Origin: a virus
DNA length: 47,628 bases
Virus record (IMG/VR): IMGVR_UViG_3300036785_000572
Span: 1 to 47,628 of that record
Reading direction: 5' to 3' (one strand)
The notes beneath the pieces are model-generated. The model was not told the DNA's origin. It made no database searches and saw nothing but the letters and a program-made list of their open reading frames with translations. Below are positions 1 through 6,501 of this stretch, one piece after another (the stretch's first letter is position 1; each line of letters begins with the position of its first letter). Both the position numbers and the translations under genes were made by a program.

Positions 1-259
1 GAACCAGGGTCGGCTCCAGCCAGGTCTTGATGGTGGTGTTGCGCAGCTCCGGATAGGTGTTGCGCACGATGCCCCAGCGCGACCGGCGCGTGCCGGTGAG
101 CCTGGAGATGTTCTGGGTCTGGATGTGGCGCATGATGCGCGCCAGCATCGCCTGGGTCTTGCCCGAGCCCAGCGGGCCCTGGATGATGTCGAAGAACCCG
201 TTGGAGAGACAGAACTCGGCAACCCTGGTGTTGTTGCGTAGATGAAATTGTCCGCTCAT
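1..259 (-). CDS. Terminase large subunit, N-terminal fragment (left copy)
   Basis: This is the first 86 codons of the large terminase, cut by the contig edge. It holds the start ATG at 259 and the Walker A region (GPLGSGKT, residues 28-35). It is nearly identical to the start of the full gene at 45515-47008. It is not a second gene: it is the same locus seen again because the contig ends overlap. Confidence 0.85.
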   Translation of the reverse strand, partial: MSGQFHLRNNTRVAEFCLSNGFFDIIQGPLGSGKTQAMLARIMRHIQTQNISRLTGTRRSRWGIVRNTYPELRNTTIKTWLEPTLV

Positions 260-304
260 CGTCCTTTCCGCTCCGGCATCCGCCGACCGCTCATTGCCGC
301 TCAC

Positions 305-541
305 TCATTTGTGGCCGCCGGTGATGAAGTCGTGCATCGCGAACGCCAGCGCGCCCGCCATCGCCAGCTTGTTCTTGTGGCCACTCCCCCGCGTCATGAA
401 GGCGCCGTCGGAAGCGCGGACGATGACCGCCACGTAGCTTTCGATCTCGCCGGCCTTGGCGCGCCGCAGCAGGTCCTCCAGGCCCTCGATGACCTCCCGA
501 GGGTCCTCATTGCGCTTGAGGTCGACGACCTTGAGGGTCAC
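305..541 (-). CDS. Small conserved protein upstream of terL (left copy)
   Basis: 78 aa with no domain I recognise. The N-terminal half is charged (DLKRNEDPREVIEGLEDLL) and the C-terminal half carries GSGHKNKLAMAGALAFAMHD, which may form an amphipathic helix. Its stop lies 46 bases before the terL start and its start overlaps the DUF6496-like gene by 4 bases (ATGA), so it is translationally coupled in the terminase operon. The right copy (47045-47284) differs by a few substitutions and one extra C-terminal residue. That conservation supports a real gene. Confidence 0.7.
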   Translation of the reverse strand: MTLKVVDLKRNEDPREVIEGLEDLLRRAKAGEIESYVAVIVRASDGAFMTRGSGHKNKLAMAGALAFAMHDFITGGHK

Positions 542-684
542 CGGCTTCGCTTCTTCTTGGCCTTCGACTTACCCGCCGTCGACAGCGCAATCGCCACCGC
601 CTGCTTCTGCGGCCGGCCGGCGGCCTTCTCGGCCTTGATGTTGGACGAGATCGTCGCCCGCGATGAGCCTTTCTTGAGTGGCAT
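538..684 (-). CDS. DUF6496-like small basic protein (left copy)
   Basis: 48 aa starting MPLKKGSS and carrying the K-A-GRPQKQAVAIAL core and a Lys/Arg-rich tail, the pattern of DUF6496 proteins found in phages and bacteria. Function is unknown and the charge suggests nucleic-acid binding. I chose the ATG at 684 because AGGAGAGG lies 4 bases before it. The frame stays open up to an ATG at 744 (68 aa). In the right copy that extension differs by a 15-base in-frame indel, so the longer form may also be made. Confidence 0.65.
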   Translation of the reverse strand: MPLKKGSSRATISSNIKAEKAAGRPQKQAVAIALSTAGKSKAKKKRSR

Positions 685-730
685 GAGCCTCTCCTCCGCC
701 AAGCGTAACAACTCCGCAATGGTGAGCGCG

Positions 731-1003
731 CTATCCCGAGCCATGGACCTTCTCGCGGTGGTCGAGGCGGTACTGCAGCCGCTGGATGATCGCGATCTGC
801 GAGCGGATGGTCGCCGCCTGCTCGCCATTGACGTGCACCAGGTCGGCGATCCTACGCTCAAGCAGGGCCACCGGGCCAGCGCGCAGGTGGCGCATTTCCC
901 GCCACATGTCGACGACGAGGTCCTTGAGGTCGCGCATCTGGCAGCCGCGGTGGCAATGCTCGGCGTGGCGGAAGTACGAGACGCGGTCCTCGATCGAGGA
1001 CAT
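731..1003 (-). CDS. Small helical phage protein
   Basis: 90 aa with two Cys/His-containing turns near the N-terminus (HAEHCHRGC), then a long helical, coiled-coil-prone segment (LLERRIADLVHVNGEQAATIRSQIAIIQRL). It is not recognised. It lies between two small genes of the terminase-side operon, all on the minus strand with short spacing. A truncated copy of its 3' end closes the right contig edge with the same stop codon, which supports the frame. Confidence 0.6.
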   Translation of the reverse strand: MSSIEDRVSYFRHAEHCHRGCQMRDLKDLVVDMWREMRHLRAGPVALLERRIADLVHVNGEQAATIRSQIAIIQRLQYRLDHREKVHGSG

Positions 1004-1026
1004 GGCCGGTTACCCTCAAGATACCC

Positions 1027-1329
1027 TCAAGACAACATAACCCGCTTCAGGTTCCAGCAGTGCATGTCGATCAGGTTCTTGTCCCAGTCGCTGGCCGGCC
1101 GGATCACCATCGCCTGCTGGCCGCGGAACGGCTCGATGTCGGCAGTGAGCCACGCGCCCGACCACATCAGGCGCTCCTCGACGTCCATCGTCGGCGTCTG
1201 GCCCGGCAGCACGTCGAACACGATGGCGACCTTGCGCCCGCGGACCCAAAACTCCACCGCCCACTGGCAGAACTGGGCGTCGTATCGCTCGACAAAAATG
1301 TCAGGAATGTTGTCGAAGATTGTGATCAT
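1027..1329 (-). CDS. Hypothetical protein in terminase-side operon
   Basis: 100 aa. The start at 1329 (MITIFDNIP) is chosen because a GGAAAG sequence precedes it and because the open frame upstream is Arg-rich and overlaps another gene. It has aromatic and hydrophobic beta-like segments (FCQWAVEFWVRGRKVAIVFDVLPG) and no motif I can name. It overlaps the stop of the 57-aa gene upstream by 29 bases. Confidence 0.6.
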   Translation of the reverse strand: MITIFDNIPDIFVERYDAQFCQWAVEFWVRGRKVAIVFDVLPGQTPTMDVEERLMWSGAWLTADIEPFRGQQAMVIRPASDWDKNLIDMHCWNLKRVMLS

Positions 1330-1474
1330 GGCAGCTTTCCACCGCCTGCAGCGCTCGGCCCTGGGCGCGCAGCGCCACCGCCTTCCACTCCGCCGCCACC
1401 CGGGCGGCATTCTCCAGCAGCGCCGTGTCGAACTCCAGCTGGCGGCGCAGCTCGGCGCTCATCCCACTAGCCAT
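1301..1474 (-). CDS. 57-aa hypothetical protein
   Basis: A short frame of 57 codons starting at ATG 1474, which overlaps the TAG of the upstream gene and has GGGAG 8 bases before it. The product is an Ala/Arg/Glu-rich helix (SAELRRQLEFDTALLENAARVAAEW) with a less convincing tail after residue 45. Operon position and ribosome binding site support it. The family is unknown. Confidence 0.5.
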   Translation of the reverse strand: MASGMSAELRRQLEFDTALLENAARVAAEWKAVALRAQGRALQAVESCHDHNLRQHS

Positions 1475-1736
1475 CGTCGGGCTCCCGCCGCTTGTTCACC
1501 ACCATGTCCTGCTGGCTGATCATCGCCGCCACCGCCTTCAGGGCGAAGTCCCGGTTGGCCTTACCGCGCCCCATGCAGTCGTAGAACTCAGCGACGACAG
1601 CGCCGTCCTGGCCCATAATGAGCAGCGAGTTCTCATCGCGCTTGAACACCAGCCACGGCCCCGCCGAGCGCTGGCGGTTGCCCTCAAGCTCGCGCTTGCT
1701 CAGCCTGGTGGCGTCAAAGTCGAGCGGCTCGATCAT
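1467..1736 (-). CDS. Hypothetical protein, terminase-side operon
   Basis: 89 aa. The sequence reads like a small alpha/beta protein (GPWLVFKRDENSLLIMGQDGAVVAEFYD), ending in a charged tail. Its start overlaps the stop of the Zn-ribbon-like gene by 4 bases (ATGA), so the two are likely translationally coupled. I do not recognise a family. Confidence 0.6.
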   Translation of the reverse strand: MIEPLDFDATRLSKRELEGNRQRSAGPWLVFKRDENSLLIMGQDGAVVAEFYDCMGRGKANRDFALKAVAAMISQQDMVVNKRREPDDG

Positions 1737-1942
1737 TTTGACTTCACCTTCTCCGGCGGCGGCTCCGCGGGCGGACTCGCAAACTCACCGCACCACTCCT
1801 CGTGTCGCGTCACCGGCCATGCCACATGTCCCGACGCGCTCACCGTGGTCGGCGGATAGCGGCGGCACACCCCGACCGGCTCCTGCTTCAGCAGCCAGAA
1901 CCTGCAGTCGCCACAATGATCGACGTTCCTGCCCTCAGCCAT
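1733..1942 (-). CDS. Zinc-ribbon-like small protein
   Basis: 69 aa from ATG 1942, preceded by AGGAGGAGGG. It has CGDCRFW near the N-terminus, then a Cys and WCGEF further on. The CxxC...C...WC pattern is typical of small phage proteins with a predicted metal-binding ribbon; the precise role is unknown. It is the first gene downstream of the 500-base non-coding stretch and heads the set of tiny genes that leads to terL. Confidence 0.65.
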   Translation of the reverse strand: MAEGRNVDHCGDCRFWLLKQEPVGVCRRYPPTTVSASGHVAWPVTRHEEWCGEFASPPAEPPPEKVKSK

Positions 1943-2446
1943 CACCCTCCTCCTGATGTCGGACCGCGCTCACACCTCTCACCAAAACCGGCGGCGGACG
2001 CTTACAGTCGCCCCGAAGTATTGGCCCCAAAGTAATTCGGCGGGCAACATTTCGGGGGGAACAATTTCAGGGAACTCGTGCGTGTGGCGATGTTTCGGGG
2101 CCGGAACATTTCAGAGGAACTCGTGCGTGCAGGAGAGGGCCGCCCCGGTTTTTGTTCCAGTTTTCCCCCCGGTGGCCTTCATCGCTCAACCGGCGCGGGT
2201 CCTCTCTGCTGACCTTAGTCCTACAACCGTTCGCTCGGTTCCGTGCTGCCTGGTGTCACCTGGTGGCTGCCCGCCCTTCCGGCACCGAAGCGTGGGTGTC
2301 GCGCCAACACAGGCATGGACCGTGTAGGTTTCCTGAGCCCTCCGCACGTTTCCGGGACTGTAGATTAGAACGTTGATACAGCCGCAGCGATGCCGAATAA
2401 CGCAGCGTTATCAATAGCACGGCTCGGACATGCTCTCCGTGAGATG
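1943..2446. other. Non-coding stretch with a two-unit repeat and a hairpin
   Basis: About 500 bases without a convincing gene; frames here lack ribosome sites and read as low-quality protein. It holds two copies of a 38-40 base unit (2047-2084 and 2090-2129) built from TTTCGGGG, GGAACA, TTTCAG and GGAACTCGTGCGTG blocks. It also holds a perfect ATAACG-CAG-CGTTAT hairpin at 2397-2411, just past the small terminase-like gene. Possible roles are a packaging (pac) site, a leader RNA, or a replication element. Confidence 0.5.
2047..2129. repeat. Imperfect 43-45 base tandem repeat, two units
   Basis: Unit 1 (2047-2084) and unit 2 (2090-2129) share TTTCGGGG, then GGAACA, then TTTCAG, then GGAACTCGTGCGTG. 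The last block is an identical 14-mer 45 bases apart. The units lie next to the terminase-like gene. Confidence 0.7.
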
Positions 2447-2911
2447 TCAGCGAACCCGCTGTGGCAGTGGCTCAATCGGCTCAATCACCAGCGGTTCACT
2501 GCGTTGGGACACCGCTGGGCCCTGAGTGATGACAATCTGCAGGCCAGGCGCCCGGTTTAGCGCACCGGTTGCAGAAACCTCTTCCATCTGTTCCAGCACC
2601 TTGATGGCCTGCACGGCGGGCTGGTTGTCAGCTGCGTCCCGAATGGCACACAACCTGTGGATGTTCTTCGCCTTTTCGGAAGTACGGAGGGCCTCCAGTA
2701 ACCTCCCGTAGAATGCCTTCACCCGGGGCATTGCAAACGCGTTGTACAGCGTTTTCTCATTTAGCCCGACGGCGTTAGCCGCCTCGCGTCTCGTCATGCC
2801 CTGCCACACCATCAGCTCGATCGCCTGTCCGGTGCGGCCTCGCACCTGGGGTCCTGCGTCGTCGCCCGTCGTGGTGGGCTCTGCGCTGTGGGCTGCTGCC
2901 GGGACGTTCAC
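2447..2911 (-). CDS. Putative terminase small subunit (HTH DNA-binding protein)
   Basis: 154 aa. After a disordered N-terminus, residues 25-60 form a helix-turn-helix (GQAIELMVWQGMTRREAANAVGLNEKTLYNA). A helical middle with NIHRLCAIRDAADNQPAVQAIKVLEQM matches the usual shape of small terminase or packaging-recognition proteins in phages of this kind. It would bind the packaging start site and load TerL. The GTG start at 2911 has AGAGG upstream. It is the first gene of the late strand. A general phage DNA-binding regulator is the alternative. Confidence 0.6.
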   Translation of the reverse strand: MNVPAAAHSAEPTTTGDDAGPQVRGRTGQAIELMVWQGMTRREAANAVGLNEKTLYNAFAMPRVKAFYGRLLEALRTSEKAKNIHRLCAIRDAADNQPAVQAIKVLEQMEEVSATGALNRAPGLQIVITQGPAVSQRSEPLVIEPIEPLPQRVR

Positions 2912-2984
2912 GGGTTGCCTCTGGTTCGTGTGTATCTGCGCGCGAGGGGGGTCGCGATGGTCGTTTCACAACACGAATTTATTT

Positions 2985-2994
2985 GCAAAGCACC
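2985..2994 (-). promoter_or_regulatory. GGTGCTTTGC motif, copy 1
   Basis: The minus strand reads GGTGCTTTGC, 74 bases before the GTG of the small terminase-like gene and in an otherwise non-coding gap. It is one of five exact copies in the window (others at 22396, 36406, 42829, 45096), all in the direction of late transcription. Confidence 0.5.
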
Positions 2995-3112
2995 AGCCTT
3001 GCCCCTTGCAGCACAGGCACTTGTGAAATGGTGGGGGGCTTGACAGGTTTATGAACAACACCGGTTTTCGACACCCATATGCAATCGGCGTTTCCTTTAT
3101 GTCACCGGCTTC

Positions 3113-3141
3113 TTGCGGTATACCGCAGGATGCGGTATGAT
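3113..3141 (+). promoter_or_regulatory. Early promoter overlapped by a palindromic operator
   Basis: A -35-like TTGCGG (3113-3118) is followed after 17 bases by TATGAT (3136-3141). The perfect palindrome TGCGGTATACCGCA (3114-3127) covers the -35 box. A third TGCGGTAT half-site (3131-3138) covers the -10. This is a classic repressible promoter layout, reading into the small plus-strand genes from 3206. Confidence 0.6.
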
Positions 3142-3205
3142 GCGTATGGTGACCGCGGGGTCTGATACACCCTGCGGCCACCTGAGCCACGACAAGGAGC
3201 AAGCC

Positions 3206-3334
3206 ATGTCGCAACCCATCGATGACCATACACCACGTTTTCCTGAACGAACCGCATCTGCCGTTTTGTCGGCGGTGACGCTGTTGCTGGTGCTGGCGAG
3301 CATCGTCACGCTGATGGCGGCGCTATCGTCATGA
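3206..3334 (+). CDS. Small single-pass membrane protein
   Basis: 42 aa. A polar N-terminus (MSQPIDDHTPRFPERT) is followed by one membrane segment (AVLSAVTLLLVLASIVTLMAAL). The start is fixed by AAGGAG 6 bases upstream of ATG 3206. It is the first gene behind the palindromic early promoter. Function unknown; small inner-membrane proteins in this position may act on host physiology or exclusion. Confidence 0.65.
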   Translation: MSQPIDDHTPRFPERTASAVLSAVTLLLVLASIVTLMAALSS

Positions 3335-3386
3335 CCCCCAGCAGGGGCCGGGGAGGTGCCCCGGCCCCTCGTCGAACCGGAGCACA

Positions 3387-3572
3387 ATGGTGACAGCCAA
3401 CCAGTACCGCGTCGCCTGCGAGCGCCTCGACATCTCGATCCGCAAGAGCGCCAAGGTGCTCGGCATCCACGAGGACACCGCCTACCGCTACGCCAGGGGC
3501 AATACGCCCATTCCCGAGCCGGTCGCCATCGCGCTGCGCGCCATGGTGAGGCTCGGCACCATCGATATCTGA
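3387..3572 (+). CDS. Small HTH DNA-binding protein
   Basis: 61 aa, essentially a single helix-turn-helix: RKSAKVLGIHEDTAYRYARGNTPIP resembles the recognition part of Cro/XRE-like domains. ATG 3387 is preceded by GGAG at 4 bases. It may bind the palindromic operator upstream of its own operon (TGCGGTATACCGCA); that is inference from position only. Confidence 0.65.
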   Translation: MVTANQYRVACERLDISIRKSAKVLGIHEDTAYRYARGNTPIPEPVAIALRAMVRLGTIDI

Positions 3573-3593
3573 CCTCTGACCTGGAGCACCACG

Positions 3594-3770
3594 ATGCCGC
3601 AACTCATCCTCGCGTTCATCCTCTACACCAGCGCCGTTCTGTTTATCGTCGGCGTCCTCGCCGGCCTCCACCAGCTCGTTGCCATCGTCACGCTGATCAT
3701 GGTGTTCGCCGGCGCCGGCCTGCTGCTCGTTAAAATGGCAGGTCCGCTGCCGCCGGCAGGCCAGCGATAA
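3594..3770 (+). CDS. Small two-pass membrane protein
   Basis: 58 aa with two hydrophobic segments (LILAFILYTSAVLFIVGVLAGL and LVAIVTLIMVFAGAGLLLV) joined by a short HQ-containing loop, and a Pro-rich C-terminus. TGGAG lies 7 bases before ATG 3594. Size and topology are holin-like, but the lysis genes lie elsewhere (18353-20720), so an accessory membrane role is as likely. Confidence 0.6.
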   Translation: MPQLILAFILYTSAVLFIVGVLAGLHQLVAIVTLIMVFAGAGLLLVKMAGPLPPAGQR

Positions 3771-3798
3771 GCAGCATCTATATCTGAAGAAGACACGA

Positions 3799-3891
3799 AT
3801 GAGCCTGACGCCGGAACAGCGCGCCATCGCCGTCCGCCTCGGCGACCTGTCGCGGATACGCTGTGAGGGAAGAGACAATGACCGAAGATGA
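3799..3891 (+). CDS. 30-aa possible peptide
   Basis: A very short frame starting MSLTPEQRAIAVRLGDLSR with an AAGAAG sequence upstream. It overlaps the start of the next gene by 14 bases. The first 19 residues look protein-like and the rest less so. It may be a leader peptide coupling to the coiled-coil gene at 3878. Confidence 0.3.
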   Translation: MSLTPEQRAIAVRLGDLSRIRCEGRDNDRR

Positions 3892-4147
3892 GTTGCGCGC
3901 CGTTCTGCGTGCCGAACTCGCGCCAATCAGGGCGCAGCTCGACGGATTGCCGATCATCAACCGGTCGCTGGTCGTGCTGCAGCAGGACATGCGCTCGCTC
4001 AAGGCCGCCTTCAACGACTTTGCCCTCACCAACGTGACGGCGGGCGAGGTCGAGGCGCTCCATGCCGACGTCAACCGCGTGCAGGCAGACAATGCCGCGC
4101 TGGAAGCACGCCTCGCCACGCTCGAACGGCTCATCTCGGAGCGGTGA
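3878..4147 (+). CDS. Small coiled-coil protein
   Basis: 89 aa from ATG 3878 (GGGAAGAG upstream). It is nearly all helical with heptad-like spacing of Leu/Val/Ala (EVEALHADVNRVQADNAALEARLATLERLI). No enzyme motif. It lies in a run of small plus-strand genes. Confidence 0.6.
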   Translation: MTEDELRAVLRAELAPIRAQLDGLPIINRSLVVLQQDMRSLKAAFNDFALTNVTAGEVEALHADVNRVQADNAALEARLATLERLISER

Positions 4148-4184
4148 TCATGTCAGTCGTCGCCCTCGTTAAGGCTTGTGCATC

Positions 4185-4343
4185 ATGAGCGCGATCACGC
4201 GGCGGCTGCGCGAGGACAACGAAGCACTGCGCAAGCGCGTCGCTGAGCTGGAGGTCGCCTATCTCGATCTCGTCGCGGTGCGCATCGACGAGCTGGCCGC
4301 GGCGATCCTTCACCGCGCCAGCGTGGCACGGAAACTGCCATGA
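4185..4343 (+). CDS. 52-aa helical protein
   Basis: A short frame starting MSAITRRLREDNEALRKRVAELEVAY, a leucine-zipper-like helix, followed by a second helix. It sits in line with the coiled-coil genes on both sides. The ribosome site is weak, so confidence is moderate. Confidence 0.45.
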   Translation: MSAITRRLREDNEALRKRVAELEVAYLDLVAVRIDELAAAILHRASVARKLP

Positions 4344-4399
4344 CCTACATGTGCACCACGCACCGGCATTGACCATCTGACAAGGAAAGGGCGGCAGTC

Positions 4400-5017
4400 A
4401 TGAGCTTACATAAGGACGTAGACCGCGCACATAAACGATCGGCTGAATTGGCGGAAATGACCGATCAGGAACGCATCACCCGCCTCCGCTCCGAACTCGC
4501 CGAGGCCAATCGACAATCCCCTGGAGACGCGCAGTGCCATGTAACACGACTACTTGCCCGCGCCGAGAAAGCCGAAGCCCGCATTGTGGAGTTGGAGACG
4601 CTTAAGAGCACAATAGCCGACGTTTCGTGCCCTAAAGAGCACCTAGACTGGATGTGGTGTTTCAATAATTCCCATGCGGCTGCTGCGCGCATTGCGGAGT
4701 TGGAAAGCCAGAACGCGCAGATGTTCAATACAATCTGTGTCGAGCGCAATACCGTCGCCGGCCGGGACCGGCAGATTGCGGATGAATTCGCGCGAGGATT
4801 TGCTCTTGCCGAAGAGACGTATGCAAGGGGCATCACCGACCGGGACCGGCAGATAGCGGCGCTGCTAGATTTGCTGAAAACAATCGAGATTGAGATTGGC
4901 GAAGGAACGTCCAAAGGACGCGCTATCGATTTGCTGCCGCGAACGACTGTTCAGCGAATCCGCACCGCCCTCCATGCTTCGACAAGCGCTCAGCAGGACA
5001 AGCCGGTGCAGCCATGA
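4400..5017 (+). CDS. Coiled-coil phage protein with internal repeat
   Basis: 205 aa, strongly coiled-coil throughout. An internal duplication is visible: the segment around residues 118-125 (AGRDRQIA) recurs near residues 145-152 (TDRDRQIA), and the DNA shares ccgggaccggcagat. A central HLDWMWCFNNSHAAAARIAELE patch breaks the coil. It starts at ATG 4400, with AAGGAAAGG upstream, and overlaps the next gene by 4 bases. GC is a little lower than its neighbours. Function unknown. Confidence 0.6.
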   Translation: MSLHKDVDRAHKRSAELAEMTDQERITRLRSELAEANRQSPGDAQCHVTRLLARAEKAEARIVELETLKSTIADVSCPKEHLDWMWCFNNSHAAAARIAELESQNAQMFNTICVERNTVAGRDRQIADEFARGFALAEETYARGITDRDRQIAALLDLLKTIEIEIGEGTSKGRAIDLLPRTTVQRIRTALHASTSAQQDKPVQP

Positions 5018-5187
5018 GCGAAAAGATTATTAGCCGACTTAGCGATGAGCGTGGACTTGGTGACCGAAAGCTGCTGGCCAGAGAAGCGGCGAAAGAAATC
5101 ATGCGTCTATGCGCTGAGAATGCGGCGCTGCGGGATTTCATCGCCACTCGCGGGCTTGAAAAAGAGTTTGCGGATTTTCACGCCTGA
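5014..5187 (+). CDS. 57-aa helical protein, end of early plus block
   Basis: Starts at ATG 5014, overlapping the stop of the coiled-coil gene by 4 bases (ATGA). The product (KIISRLSDERGLGDRKLLAREAAKEIMRLCAENAALRDFI) is helical and compact. Its stop overlaps the end of the convergent minus-strand gene by 10 bases, so this point is where the two early transcripts meet. Confidence 0.55.
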   Translation: MSEKIISRLSDERGLGDRKLLAREAAKEIMRLCAENAALRDFIATRGLEKEFADFHA

Positions 5188-5684
5188 GTTTTATGCCAGC
5201 GGGCTGCCGCGGCGCGTCGCGCGCGCTCTCTGCGCTGCTCTGCCGGCCAACTTCGAGCGGCGCTGCCACCGCGGCGCCCCATCTCCGCAGCAATAAGACT
5301 TACCATGCGCCGGACAGTCTTCGGTCCTAAGCGCTTAGCACCTGGTGGACGCACCCGTTTGGCGTCGCGCTCCTCCCACAGCGGCTTCATCTTTCGGACC
5401 AGCATCGGATCGACGATCATCACCGACTTGACGCCGAGCACGCTCGCGATGCGAAACAGCGAGACCACCGAGAGGTGCTTGATGTGCAGGCCGGAGAGAT
5501 ACTTCTGGGTGCTGCCTTCGCCGAGCCCGGTCAGCTCGTCGAGCAGTCGATTGGAAAGCCCGATCTCGGCGATGCGATCGCGCAGCCTGTCGATCAGCGC
5601 ATCGTAGTCGGCAAACTCACCGATGACGGTCTCGCCGATCACGTCGACGATGCGCTTGCCGTCGAGATCGTGCCATGTCGTCAT
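5178..5684 (-). CDS. XRE-like HTH protein
   Basis: 168 aa. Residues 25-85 (LRDRIAEIGLSNRLLDELTGLGEGSTQKYLSGLHIKHLSVVSLFRIASVLG) have the order of helices of an XRE/Cro-type HTH. The middle carries a KMKPLWEERDAKR linker and the tail is rich in Arg/Ala (RRGGSAARSW...RRERARRAAAARW), a DNA-binding-like C-terminus common in proteins of this phage group. Last gene of the minus-strand early block and coupled to the alpha-CTD-like gene by ATGA overlap. Likely a transcription regulator; its target is unknown. Confidence 0.65.
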   Translation of the reverse strand: MTTWHDLDGKRIVDVIGETVIGEFADYDALIDRLRDRIAEIGLSNRLLDELTGLGEGSTQKYLSGLHIKHLSVVSLFRIASVLGVKSVMIVDPMLVRKMKPLWEERDAKRVRPPGAKRLGPKTVRRMVSLIAAEMGRRGGSAARSWPAEQRRERARRAAAARWHKTQA

Positions 5685-6103
5685 CGGTGGTAGCGAGATC
5701 GTTGTAGCGATAGCCCAAACTTTTGCAGGGCCTCCTCCACTTCATCGAGCGACAACTTGCCGAAGTTTGGAAGGCGCAGAAGCTCGCCGGGTGTGAGCTT
5801 GACCAGATCGCCGAGCGTCTTGTGGCCCGTGTTGTAGGTGGTGATGGCATTGTGGGCGCGCGCGCTAAGCTCAAGCTCGGCAATGCTCCTCGAAAGCAGA
5901 ACACCGTCTGGTTTGTCGGCGAAGCCAGCCAGGGCCTCGCGCAGCGCGACGATGTAGTTTGGCCCGCTGTCGCCCGACGAGCCGTCGAAGATGTGCTCCG
6001 GGTAATACTCTTCGAGCAGTGCGCGGCCGATGTGGACGATCGCCTTCCAGGCCTCGTCGCGGGCCAGCAAGGCGATCAGCTCCAGTCTCACTTCAGGGCT
6101 CAT
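5681..6103 (-). CDS. RNA polymerase alpha C-terminal-domain-like protein
   Basis: 140 aa. Residues 74-134 match the alpha-CTD fold: LELSARAHN, then TLGDLVKLTPGELLRLPNFGKLSLDEVEEAL. The positions equal to E. coli R265 and N268, used to read UP elements, are kept (R82, N85), as are N113, G115, K116 and S118. The residue equal to K298 is Leu. The N-terminal 70 residues replace the assembly domain with a different helical domain, so it cannot substitute for alpha. It may bind DNA or sigma and redirect the host polymerase. A GTG at 6109 overlapping the previous stop is an alternative start. Confidence 0.75.
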   Translation of the reverse strand: MSPEVRLELIALLARDEAWKAIVHIGRALLEEYYPEHIFDGSSGDSGPNYIVALREALAGFADKPDGVLLSRSIAELELSARAHNAITTYNTGHKTLGDLVKLTPGELLRLPNFGKLSLDEVEEALQKFGLSLQRSRYHR

Positions 6104-6105
6104 GT

Positions 6106-6501
6106 TCACCGCCCTTTGCAGCTGAGCTTGATGCCGACCAGATGCGGCGGTGGCTCAGGAAAGCCGCCGGGATGGCGCCACAGGTGCAGGCAATAGGGAT
6201 GGCAGTCGATATATTGCGAGGCGCGCGGATGAAATTGCACGACGCAGGCCTCGGCACTCCAGAACAGGTCCTTGACGAAACACATCTCGATCCAGTTGGG
6301 ACAGCGCCGATCGGTCGAGACGCTGACATGCTCCCAGCCCTGGGCATCGGGGTCCTGGCCGTCGGACGCCATGATGGTGAGCCTGGCGCCACATGGCCCT
6401 TGGACGATGAACAGACCGTTGCCGCCATAGGCCCGTGACGAGGCCAGCCGGCCGCGGTCGACACGGCCGGCCTCGAGCTTTTCCGGCAGCACGAGTTTCA
6501 T
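6106..6501 (-). CDS. DUF7694-like phage protein
   Basis: 131 aa. The C-terminal half has the conserved string of a family widespread in phages: GWEHVSVS, CPNWIEMCFVKDLFW, a QFHP segment, HPYCLHLWR. The Trp/Cys/His pattern suggests a small folded domain with possible metal or ligand binding, but the role is unknown. Start ATG 6501; it overlaps the preceding gene by 4 bases. Confidence 0.7.
   Translation of the reverse strand: MKLVLPEKLEAGRVDRGRLASSRAYGGNGLFIVQGPCGARLTIMASDGQDPDAQGWEHVSVSTDRRCPNWIEMCFVKDLFWSAEACVVQFHPRASQYIDCHPYCLHLWRHPGGFPEPPPHLVGIKLSCKGR

Larger units (their letters stand above)
1..876. repeat. Left copy of the divergent terminal repeat
   Basis: Bases 1-876 align with 46750-47628 along their whole length, in the same orientation. 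The alignment has scattered substitutions, a few in-frame indels, and a rewritten stretch at the terL/78-aa-gene gap. Both copies carry the terL start, the 78/79-aa gene, the DUF6496-like gene and the end of the 90-aa gene. An intact phage terminal repeat would be identical. The divergence suggests a circular genome opened by the assembler between two strain variants. Confidence 0.9.

Noticed and set aside
242-1519. Long plus-strand open frame
   Set aside because: It is the reverse of a set of minus-strand small genes conserved in the right copy; no ribosome site and no protein-like composition.
2966-3229. Minus-strand 87-codon frame across the early promoter
   Set aside because: It covers the palindromic promoter and the first plus-strand gene; no ribosome site.
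4882-4891. Exact match of AATCGAGATT to the reverse complement of the S3 left variable strand, as a self-target
   Set aside because: A 10-base match among nine strands is about what chance gives in 47 kb; the right strand of S3 does not match next to it by eye.
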